Part shown: positions 54,151 to 61,693 of the stretch, one piece after another | Layout of the letters: every line of letters starts with the position of its first letter | Numbering within the stretch: position 1 is the stretch's first letter | Source of the DNA: PALSA-612 sp963742925 | GTDB lineage: Bacteria > Actinomycetota > Thermoleophilia > Gaiellales > Gaiellaceae | NCBI GenBank assembly: GCA_963742925.1 | Contig: CAVUNV010000004.1 | Coordinates: forward strand, 496,001 to 560,000 | Length of the DNA: 64,000 nt | Reading direction: 5' to 3' | The notes under the pieces: model-generated | What the model saw: only the letters and a program-made list of their open reading frames with translations | Told to the model about the DNA's origin: nothing | Database searches by the model: none | Program-made: the position numbers and the translations under genes

Positions 54151-54708
54151 ATGCTCGCCGTGCTGGCGGCGCTCGTGCTGGCTGCGCCCGCGGGCGCCGG
54201 GTCGACGATCACGCTCCGGCTCGGCGACGGGTTCGTCGTCAAGCGGACGCACATCCTCTGCACCGTGCAGCTGTCGAAATCGCTCATCCCCGGGCAGAAG
54301 GTGATCTATTGCTACTACGCCACGCTCAAAGGGGCGGTGCCGAAGACGTACAGCGTGGCGCTGGCGGTGAACGGTGAGGTGGCGCTGGCGAGGATCGACC
54401 CGAACGGAGCGCCCAAGACCGTGATGACACGGACGCCCGCCGTCGTCGACGCGACGCGCCCGAAGCTCTACGCGGTCGGCGTCGGCTCGGCGATCATCGT
54501 CAAGGGGACGGCGATCACCTGTGCGGTCAACCGGCAGACGTTCGGCGGCAAGTCCGCCGTCACGGCCGCGTGCTTCAAGGTGAGCCCGTCGAAGAAGCCA
54601 CGGCCGAACTCGTACGGAATCGGGATCACCGACGGCGGCGCCTTCCTGGTCCACTTCGACGCCAAGTCGAAGGGCGCGCCGGTCAAGATCGTCCAGCACG
54701 GAAAGTGA
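54151..54708 (+). CDS. Secreted protein of unknown function
   Basis: 185 residues with a short signal peptide (LAVLAALVLAAPAGAG). The mature part has several cysteines (ILCTVQ, IYCYYATL, ITCAVN, AACFKV) that could pair extracytoplasmically, and ends beta-rich (GIGITDGGAFLVHFD). ATG at 54151 with GGAGGAA site. Starts 15 nt after gnd, so may be read from the same transcript, though a functional link is not evident. Not recognised. Confidence 0.7.
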   Translation: MLAVLAALVLAAPAGAGSTITLRLGDGFVVKRTHILCTVQLSKSLIPGQKVIYCYYATLKGAVPKTYSVALAVNGEVALARIDPNGAPKTVMTRTPAVVDATRPKLYAVGVGSAIIVKGTAITCAVNRQTFGGKSAVTAACFKVSPSKKPRPNSYGIGITDGGAFLVHFDAKSKGAPVKIVQHGK

Positions 54709-54743
54709 TGTGACGCGAGGGCCGGCGGCGCCGTAGAGAGGGC

Positions 54744-55265
54744 GTGCGTACTGCTGTGAGCCGCCGGGCCGATGTGGACTTCGAGGCCGTCTGCGAGGAG
54801 AACCTCGACGGCGTCTTCTCGTATCTGCTCTACCTGACGGGGAACCGGACGGTTGCGGAGGACCTGGCCGCGGAGACCTTCGAGCGCGCGCTTCGCCGCT
54901 TCAAGCGCTTCGATCCGCGTCGCGGCACCGCGAGGACCTGGCTGCTCACGCTGGCACGCTCGACCGCCCTCGACCACTTCCGCTCCGAGGAGCGGCGCAG
55001 GCGACGTGAGGGGACGTTCGCGCTGCGGGAGAACGACGTGGACGAGGGCGACGTCTTCGGCCACGGCTTCTCGCCCGCGCTCGAGGCTGCGCTCCAGAGC
55101 CTGTCCGCGGGTGAGCGGGAGGTGGTCGCACTTCGTGTGCTCCTCGACCTCGACGGGGAGACGGCCGCCCGCCTGCTCGGGATCAGCCCGACGGCGTGCT
55201 CGACGCGGCTCCATCGCGCGCTGCAGAAACTCGAGGAGAGAGTGAGGGACGATGTCCGGGCCTGA
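54744..55265 (+). CDS. ECF-type RNA polymerase sigma factor
   Basis: 173 residues. Region 2: VFSYLLYLTGNRTVAEDLAAETFERALRR region with RTWLLTLARSTALDHFR; region 4: LSAGEREVVALRVLLDLDGETAARLLGIS...TRLHRAL. No extra domains. GTG at 54744; an alternative GTG at 54756 would drop four residues. Overlaps by 14 nt the gene for a membrane protein with an N-terminal anti-sigma-like part, the usual sigma/anti-sigma arrangement, so surface stress control is likely. Confidence 0.9.
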   Translation: MRTAVSRRADVDFEAVCEENLDGVFSYLLYLTGNRTVAEDLAAETFERALRRFKRFDPRRGTARTWLLTLARSTALDHFRSEERRRRREGTFALRENDVDEGDVFGHGFSPALEAALQSLSAGEREVVALRVLLDLDGETAARLLGISPTACSTRLHRALQKLEERVRDDVRA

Positions 55266-56350
55266 CCTGATCGACGAGCATTTCGACGACCTCGTCGCCG
55301 AGCTTCGCGCGGCGGAGGTGACGGCGAGCCCGGAGCTTCGGGAGCGGGTTCGCGCCATCGTGGAGCGGGAGCCGGAGCCGCCGGCCGCCGCCGGCCGGCT
55401 CCGGGCCCGCTGGCGTGGCATCCGGCCGTCCCGGCGGATCGGGCTCGTCCTCGTGCCGGTCGCCTGCGTGCTCGCAGCGGCCGTCGGGGTCGGGGTCTTC
55501 ACGTCGGGCTCGACGCATACACAGGCGTTGGGACCTCGACCGTCAACGCGCCGAAGTCGGCCACCGGCACGAGCCGGTGGCGGCGCTCTACTCGATACAG
55601 GGCTCTCGGCCGATTCCGGCGCCGAGCTTCAGCCAGGGCCATAGTTCCGCCGACAGCGCGCCCGCCCCGAGCGGCTCCCGCGCCCAGATCTACGCGGTCG
55701 ACCTGCAGCTCCGGGTCGACGACCTGTCGGCGACCACGAAGCAGGCGATCAATCTGACGCGCGGCTGGGGCGGCTACCTGGTCACGGTCGACTACGGCTC
55801 GGGCCAGAAGACCGGCACCGCCTACCTCGTGCTGCGGATCCCGATCGGCAAGGTGCAGACCGCAGTCGCGAAGCTGACCTCGCTCGGGAAGATCCTCAAC
55901 GACCACGTCTCGATCCAGGACGTCCAGGGGCAGCTCAACCAGCGCTACAGCCAGATGCAGGCACTCAGGGTCAAGATCGCGAAGCTGCAGGCCAACCTCA
56001 CCGAGACGAACCTGACGACGAGCCAGCGTGCCTTCTTCGAGGCCGCGCTCGCCCAGCGCCGGGCCCGGCTCGCGGATCTGCAGCAGCGGCAGGCGGCAGA
56101 GAAGACACGCGTCAGCTTCTCCACCGTCTCGCTCGACCTGCAGACCAAGAAGGCGGCCGCCGTGGTGCCGTCGAAGCCGGGGAGGATCGGCCAGGCGTTG
56201 CACAACATCGGCCGCGTGCTCGTCACCGAGGCGGAGATCCTGATCTACGTGCTGCTGATCGGTGCTCCCTTCATCGTGCTGGCGGCGCTTCTCTGGGCGA
56301 GCCGGCGGATGCTCCGCCGCCGCTCGGAGGAGCAGCTGCTCGCCCGCTGA
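55252..56350 (+). CDS. Anti-sigma-like membrane protein with DUF4349 domain, frameshifted
   Basis: Length is one base over a multiple of three. The N-terminal part (DLIDEHFDDLVAELRAAEV...RERV) is cytosolic, followed by a membrane segment (IGLVLVPVACVLAAAVGVGVF). After about 55520 the frame must change, possibly twice, to reach a DUF4349-like extracytoplasmic region (YAVDLQLRVDDLSATTKQA, GTAYLVLRIPIGKVQ), a coiled coil (about LNQRYSQMQALRVKIAKLQ) and a C-terminal membrane helix (IYVLLIGAPFIVLAALLWAS). Probably senses envelope stress and controls the preceding sigma factor (inference). Confidence 0.75.
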
Positions 56351-56408
56351 GTCTTCCCCTGCGCGGAAACGGCCGCTACGATCAGTGAGGGGTCACGCCC
56401 ACGCCGCC

Positions 56409-57336
56409 ATGGGTACGAAGTCGAAAGCCAAAGGGTTGGTCGCCGTCGGCATCCTGGCAGCGGTCCTCGGCGTCCTCTGGCCGGTCGTCGGAAACGCGTC
56501 GCCGAACCATGCGAAGCGTGTCGTGGGCTCGGCGACCTTCACCGATCCGACGGGCGACAGCGGCGACGGGCCGGACGTGACAACGGTGGCGGTCTCCGAC
56601 TCGAGCTCGGGGAAGATCACCTTCACGGCCACGATCGCGAACAGGCCGAGCCTCAGCGACTCGGACGGCGTCCAGGCGTTCTTCGACACGGACAGGAACA
56701 GCGGTACCGGTGGGAACGGCGGCTTCGATTACGAGGTGGCCTGGATCCAGGGTCACCAGCTGCTCCTGAAATGGGATGGATCGCAGTTCGCCGACGTCAA
56801 GGCCGCGAGCTTCTCCGCTTCGTACACGAACGGCGCCGCCGGCTTCGGCATCGACAAGGGCGACTTCGGCGGCTCGACCTCGTTCGCGTTCATCCTCACG
56901 ACGACCGGCGACACGGGCGACTCGACGGCCGACCGGGCACCCGACGGAACGGCCGCCTGGTCGTACCCGGCCGGCTCGAGTGCCCCGCCGCCACCTCCCT
57001 CGCCCGGCAATCCACCCGCCGCCACCGTCGGGGGTGACCCTGAAGGCGACGAAGTTCGTGGTCGGCAAGCCGCATTCAGGCGGACGGTTCACCGTGTCGA
57101 TGGTCGTCAGGGTCGCCTCGACCGGGCTGACCGTGAAGACCGCGGTGTCCTGCTCGGCGAAGGTCGCCGGCAAGACGGTGCGCGTGGCCGCAAAGGGCAG
57201 CGTGCAGAGCGGCCGGGCGGCGTGCACGTGGGCGATTCCGAAGAACACGAAGAACAAGCGGGTCAAGGGCTCGATCACCTCGACCTACCTGGGCGCGAAG
57301 GTGACGCGCACCTTCTCGGCCCGCGTCCTCGGCTAG
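56409..57336 (+). CDS. Secreted repeat-free surface protein, frameshifted
   Basis: Length is one base over a multiple of three. Signal peptide (LVAVGILAAVLGVLWPVVGNA), then an acidic beta domain (DPTGDSGDGPDVTTVAVS, FDTDRNSGTGGNGGFDYEV) like calcium-binding or carbohydrate-binding secreted modules, a Pro-rich linker (APPPPPSPGNPP), and, after a shift at a GGGGG run near 57030, a second beta domain (KATKFVVGKPHSGGRF, SCSAKVAGKTVRVAAKG). Deleting one G joins the two parts as VGVTLKATKF. Function unknown. Confidence 0.75.
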
Positions 57337-57352
57337 CCGGGCTGGGCTAGCC
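57331..57352. terminator. GGCTAGCC pair at convergent gene ends
   Basis: Two GGCTAGCC copies (57331-57338, 57345-57352), self-complementary, form a hairpin that includes the TAG stop of the plus-strand gene, ahead of the convergent small oxidase-cluster gene. Confidence 0.4.
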
Positions 57353-57370
57353 GGTCGCGCGCAGCCGCGC

Positions 57371-57499
57371 TCAGTCGGCGGCGAGGTAGATGAACGCGAC
57401 GGCGACGGTGGCGCCGAGGATCATCAGGGCAATCGCGCCAAGCCACAGGGCGAGCACCATGTTCTTGCGCTGCAGGACCGGATCGTGCGGGTCGACCAT
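57371..57499 (-). CDS. Small single-helix protein of the cytochrome oxidase cluster
   Basis: 42 residues: a polar start (VDPHDPVLQRKN), then one long membrane helix (MVLALWLGAIALMILGATV...). ATG at 57499 (another at 57505). Lies 22 nt after the heme O synthase gene in the same direction. Small one-helix subunits accompany caa3 and other oxidases, so it may be a subunit IV-like or assembly peptide; this is inferred from position only. Confidence 0.55.
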   Translation of the reverse strand: MVDPHDPVLQRKNMVLALWLGAIALMILGATVAVAFIYLAAD

Positions 57500-57521
57500 G
57501 CCCATCAGACGACACCGCCCA

Positions 57522-58703
57522 TCAGACGACCGAGCCGACGGCGGCGGCGACGAACAGCAGCGCCAGGTAGAGGAGCGAGTAGTGGAAGAGCGTCGCGGCT
57601 CGCCGCGGGGTGAGGTCGCGCCGCAGCCGGACGGCCATCCAGACGAAGACCGCGCCGAGCCCGAGTGCCGCGCCCAGGTAGACGGCGCTGAACCAGCCGA
57701 GTGCGAACGGGACGACGGTGAACCCTACGAGGACGAGCGAGTAGAGGACGATCTGTCTCGTCGTCTCGCGGTCGCCGCGCACGACCGGCAGCATCGGGAT
57801 CCGCGCCGCCTCATAGTCGCGCTTGATCAGCAGCGCGAGCGCCCAGAAGTGCGGCGGCGTCCAGAGGAAGACGATCAGGAACAACGCGGCTGCGGGCCAG
57901 GCGAGCGAGCCGGTGGCGGCGGCCCAGCCGACCAGCGGGGGCACCGCGCCCGCAGCGCCTCCGATCACGATGTTCTGCGGGGTCGAGCGCTTCAGCAAGC
58001 GCGTGTAGACGACGATGTAGAAGAGGCCGCCGACCAGCGCCAGCGCTGCGGTCAGCACGTTGACCGTGCTCGCGAGCAGCGCGAACGAGAACGCCGTGAG
58101 CGCCAGGCCGAACTCGAGCGCATAGGTTGGCGGCACGCGCTCGGAGGCGACGGGACGGCGGCGGGTCCGCTCGCCCATCAGCCTGTCGATGTCGCGGTCG
58201 AGGACGTGGTTGATCGCGCTCGCTCCTCCACAGGCGAGTGCCAGCCCGACCATCGCCCCGACGGCCACGTCCCAGGACGGCAAGCCGTGCGCTCCCGCGA
58301 CCATGCCGCAGAAGCCGGTCAGGAGCAGCAGCGTCATGATCCGCGGCTTCGTCAGCGTCACGTAGTCGCGCCAGGGCCCGAGCGGCGCCCCGGCCGAGCG
58401 GTGGACGAGCGCCGTGACCACCAGCGTCGCGGCGAACGCCATTGCGGCGAGCGCCAGGTGCGCGCCGCGCAGCGTGACGAGCGCTGCGACGCCGAACAGC
58501 ACGGTCGCGACCACGACCGGCGCGAGCAGCCGCCGGTGGGCGAACCAGGCCGCCGCGAGCAGCGCGGCGAGTGGCGGCAGTGCGAGCGCGGCGAGCAGCC
58601 GGTGGGCGGTGTCGAGCCCGGCGGCGCCGGAGACGACTGCGAGCAGCGTCGCGGCCGAGGCGGCGAGCGCCGTCAGGCGCAGCCAGGGACCGGGGCTAGG
58701 CAC
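57522..58703 (-). CDS. ctaB: Heme O synthase with N-terminal membrane extension
   Basis: 393 residues. UbiA-type prenyltransferase core from about residue 110: LTKPRIMTLLLLTGFCG, first aspartate motif NHVLDRDIDRLMGERT, PQNIVIGGAAGAVPPL, HFWALALLIKRDY and second motif RGDRETTRQ. It farnesylates heme B. The first 110 or so residues add about four helices with GLDTAHRLLAALA, resembling part of a CtaA/COX15 heme A synthase. Family proteins are usually about 300 residues, so this looks like a fusion or extended form. Overlaps ctaD by 8 nt. Confidence 0.88.
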   Translation of the reverse strand: MPSPGPWLRLTALAASAATLLAVVSGAAGLDTAHRLLAALALPPLAALLAAAWFAHRRLLAPVVVATVLFGVAALVTLRGAHLALAAMAFAATLVVTALVHRSAGAPLGPWRDYVTLTKPRIMTLLLLTGFCGMVAGAHGLPSWDVAVGAMVGLALACGGASAINHVLDRDIDRLMGERTRRRPVASERVPPTYALEFGLALTAFSFALLASTVNVLTAALALVGGLFYIVVYTRLLKRSTPQNIVIGGAAGAVPPLVGWAAATGSLAWPAAALFLIVFLWTPPHFWALALLIKRDYEAARIPMLPVVRGDRETTRQIVLYSLVLVGFTVVPFALGWFSAVYLGAALGLGAVFVWMAVRLRRDLTPRRAATLFHYSLLYLALLFVAAAVGSVV

Positions 58704-60336
58704 GCTTCTCCTGCAGCTTCAGGCGCAGGTCGCGGAGCGGCCGGTAGCTGGTCACGTAGGGGACGTCGTCGAAGTTGTGCTCGGGCGGCGGCGAGGTCGT
58801 GTACCACTCGAGCGTGTTCGCGACCCAGGGGTCGTTGCCGACCCGCGGCGCTTTCCGCGACCTGATCATCGCCACTCCAATCAGAAGTATGCCGACGGTC
58901 ATGATCCCGGAGCCGATCGTCGAGAGCAGGTTGTACCACTCCCACAATCCGCCCTCGGTGTACGTGTACACGCGGCGGGGCATGCCGAGCAGCCCGACCA
59001 GGTGCAACGGCAGGAACGTGAGGTTGAAGCCGACGAAGATCGTCCAGAACGAGTACTTGCCGAGCCGCTCGCTGAGCTTCCGCCCGAACATCTTCGGCCA
59101 CCAGTAGAAGAGCCCGGCGAAGATCGCGAACATCGCCCCGCCGACGAGCGTGTAGTGGAAGTGCGCGACGACGAAGTAGGTGTTGTGGATCTGCCAGTCG
59201 AGCGGGAAGGCGGCGAGGTAGATCCCGGTCAGGCCGCCGATCAGGAACAGGGCGATGAAACCGAGCGCGTACAGCATCGGCGTGTCGAAGATCAGGTTGC
59301 CGCGCCAGGTGGTCGCGACCCAGTTCAGGATCTTCACCCCGGTCGGGATGGCGACCAGCATCGAGGCGATCATGAAGTAGCTGTACAGGCCGTTGCCGTA
59401 GCCGACCGTGAACAGGTGGTGCGCCCAGACGAGCATCGAGACGAAGCCGATGCCGAGCGTCGAGAACGCGATCGCCTTGTAGCCGAAGATCGGCTTGCGC
59501 GAGAAGACCGGCAGGATCTCCGACACGATCCCCATCGCGGGCAGGATCATGACGTAGACCTCGGGGTGCCCGAAGAACCAGAAGACGTGCTGCCAGAGGA
59601 GCACGTTCCCGCCCTGGTCGGGCTTGAAGAAGTGGACGCCCGGGAAGTGGCGGTCGAGCAGCAGCAGCGTCAGCCCGCCGGAGAGCACCGGGAGGATGAG
59701 GACGAGCATGATCGAGTAGGTGAGCATCCCCCACACGAACAGCGGGATGCGCATGTAGTTCATGCCGGCGGCGCGCATGTTGTGGATCGTGCAGATGAAG
59801 TTGATCACCCCGATCAGCGAGGCGATCGAGAGGATGTGCAGCGACAGGATCCACAGGTCGACGCCGTTCCCCGGGCTGAACTCGCTCTCGCTGAGCGGCG
59901 GATAGGCGGTCCAGCTCGCCGAGGACGCGCCGCCCTTGGCGAGGAAGCTCATGTACAGCACGATCCCTCCGAACAGGAACAGCCAGTAGGAGAGCGCGTT
60001 CAGCTTCGGGAAGGCCATGTCCCGGGCCCCGATCATCAGCGGCACGAGGTAGTTGCCGAAGCCGGCCAGGATCGGGATGACGACGAGGAAGACCATCGTC
60101 GTGCCGTGGATCGTGAACAGCTCGTTGTAGGTGTTGCCGGTGACGATGTGCTCCTTGGGCGTCGCGAGCTGGGCGCGCATGATCAGCGCCAGGATCCCGC
60201 CGGCCCCGAAGAAGACGAGGCTCGTGGCGATGTAGAGGATCCCGATCCGCTTGTGGTCGGTCGTCGTCAGCCACGAGGCGACGCGACCCTGCCGCCAGTC
60301 GGCGGTTACCTGAGGTGTCTCGACCCTAACCGCCAC
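58696..60336 (-). CDS. ctaD: Cytochrome c oxidase subunit I
   Basis: 546 residues, twelve membrane helices. Heme/copper core: the first heme-a His lies in FTIHGTTMVF, the CuB His-Tyr pair in FGHPEVYVMILPAMG, HHLFTVG for two CuB histidines, and paired heme histidines in VVAHFHYTLVGG. Reduces oxygen while pumping protons. GTG start at 60336 overlaps ctaC by 11 nt. Subunit III (ctaE) is not adjacent in this window. Confidence 0.95.
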   Translation of the reverse strand: MAVRVETPQVTADWRQGRVASWLTTTDHKRIGILYIATSLVFFGAGGILALIMRAQLATPKEHIVTGNTYNELFTIHGTTMVFLVVIPILAGFGNYLVPLMIGARDMAFPKLNALSYWLFLFGGIVLYMSFLAKGGASSASWTAYPPLSESEFSPGNGVDLWILSLHILSIASLIGVINFICTIHNMRAAGMNYMRIPLFVWGMLTYSIMLVLILPVLSGGLTLLLLDRHFPGVHFFKPDQGGNVLLWQHVFWFFGHPEVYVMILPAMGIVSEILPVFSRKPIFGYKAIAFSTLGIGFVSMLVWAHHLFTVGYGNGLYSYFMIASMLVAIPTGVKILNWVATTWRGNLIFDTPMLYALGFIALFLIGGLTGIYLAAFPLDWQIHNTYFVVAHFHYTLVGGAMFAIFAGLFYWWPKMFGRKLSERLGKYSFWTIFVGFNLTFLPLHLVGLLGMPRRVYTYTEGGLWEWYNLLSTIGSGIMTVGILLIGVAMIRSRKAPRVGNDPWVANTLEWYTTSPPPEHNFDDVPYVTSYRPLRDLRLKLQEKRA

Positions 60337-61303
60337 TGCCGGCTCCGTTCGTCGCGTTCAGATAGGCGATCATCGCGGCGATCTGGGCCGGGCTCCAGGT
60401 GCTGCCGACCGCGGGCATGCGCCCGATGCTGCCCGTCCTTCCATGGAGCAGCAGCTTCGTGATGTCCGCGGTCTCGAACGTCCGGCCCTGAAGCGGCGGC
60501 CCGTAGCCGCCCTTGCCCTGGAAGCCGTGGCACTTCGAGCAGACGCCGACGTACGCCTCGGCGGCGACCGTCTTGCTGCCGGGGGCGTGCGAGGCGAGGA
60601 AGGCCTGGAAGTCCGGCCTGCTCACGACCTTGACCGTGTTCGTCATCTCCGTGTGGAAGGCGCCGCAGAGCTGGGTGCACTGGCCCGAGAACGTGCCCGG
60701 CGTGTCGGGAGCCTGGAACCAGGTCTGGTTCGTCCGGCCGGGGATCGCGTCGATCATGCCGCCGAGCGCCGGCACCCACCAGCTGTGGATCACGTCCGAG
60801 GCCTTGACGGTCAGCGTCACCACCGATCCGACCGGCACCTCCATCGTGTCGATCGAGATCTGGCCGTCCGGGTAGCGGAACAGCCAGTAGTACTGGTGGC
60901 CCTCGACGGTGACGCTGAGCGAGTTGGCCGCGCTCGCGGACGGTGTGTCGCTGACGGTCGGGAGCTTCACGAAGACGAAGGCGATGATCGCCGCGACGAT
61001 CAGCACGGGCACGACCGTCCACGCGATCTCGATCCTGGTGTTGCCGTGAACCTGTGCGCCCTCGGTCGTCCTGGCGCGGCGGCCGCGGCGGTAGCGGACG
61101 ATGAAGGTGATGAGCGTCGCCTCGACGATCACGAGGATCACGCCGGTGATCCCGAGGATCAGCCAGTAGGTGTCGGTGATCGCGGCGGCGTTCGGGGACT
61201 GGGGCGCGACCGGCGCTACGCCCCCGTTTCCGGCCAGTGCCGGAGCGGCTGTGGCGAGCGCGAGCGGAACGACGAGGAGGGCGGCTCGCAGCGTCAGGCG
61301 CAT
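60326..61303 (-). CDS. ctaC: Cytochrome c oxidase subunit II with C-terminal cytochrome c domain
   Basis: 325 residues. Signal peptide, two membrane helices (TYWLILGITGVILVIVEATL; VLIVAAIIAFVFV), CuA domain with GHQYYWLFRYP, SWWVPALG and the ligands in GQCTQLCGAFHTEM, then a fused cytochrome c domain with CSKCH and methionine ligand in GRMPAVG. This fusion defines caa3-type oxidases. First gene of the operon ctaC-ctaD-ctaB-small protein. Confidence 0.95.
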   Translation of the reverse strand: MRLTLRAALLVVPLALATAAPALAGNGGVAPVAPQSPNAAAITDTYWLILGITGVILVIVEATLITFIVRYRRGRRARTTEGAQVHGNTRIEIAWTVVPVLIVAAIIAFVFVKLPTVSDTPSASAANSLSVTVEGHQYYWLFRYPDGQISIDTMEVPVGSVVTLTVKASDVIHSWWVPALGGMIDAIPGRTNQTWFQAPDTPGTFSGQCTQLCGAFHTEMTNTVKVVSRPDFQAFLASHAPGSKTVAAEAYVGVCSKCHGFQGKGGYGPPLQGRTFETADITKLLLHGRTGSIGRMPAVGSTWSPAQIAAMIAYLNATNGAGSGG

Positions 61304-61312
61304 CGGAGCCGG

Positions 61313-61318
61313 ATTCTA
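61313..61318 (-). promoter_or_regulatory. Candidate -10 of ctaC
   Basis: TAGAAT on the minus strand, 9 nt before the ctaC ATG; near-leaderless arrangement, no clear -35. Confidence 0.4.
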
Positions 61319-61357
61319 CGAGGAAGGGAGGCGCGAGGAGCGGGCATGCTATGCGGG

Positions 61358-61693
61358 ATGGCCGAGACTTCCCGCGTGACGCTGCCGCCGAGCGCCGGTT
61401 CCTCGTTCGAGGTGTACGTGAACGGCGTCCGTCAGCAGGAGGGCGTCGACTTCGTCCGCGAAGGGGCCGAGCTCGTGTTCAGCCGCCGCCTGGCCCGGGA
61501 GGGGAAGCTCGGCTTCTGGCGCTGGACATCCCTCTTTTTCGGTATCGCAGGAACGTACCGGCAGAACGATAGTGTCGATGTCGTCTACGAAACGGGCGGC
61601 CGGCGCGTCGTGGCCACGGCGCTGCCGATCATTCCGGACGAGACTGGGGAAGAGCCTGTCGATCCTGGCGCGCGAAGAACGGACAATCGGTAG
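61358..61693 (+). CDS. Small protein of unknown function
   Basis: 111 residues, divergent from ctaC. Beta-rich centre (SFEVYVNGVRQQEGVDFVRE, AELVFSRRLAREGKL), an aromatic patch (FWRWTSLFF), then DSVDVVYETGGRRVV and a Pro/Asp-rich tail. No signal peptide or membrane helix. ATG at 61358. Its end overlaps the start of the next gene's open frame by 122 nt. Not recognised; looks like a single-domain binding or scaffold protein. Confidence 0.65.
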   Translation: MAETSRVTLPPSAGSSFEVYVNGVRQQEGVDFVREGAELVFSRRLAREGKLGFWRWTSLFFGIAGTYRQNDSVDVVYETGGRRVVATALPIIPDETGEEPVDPGARRTDNR

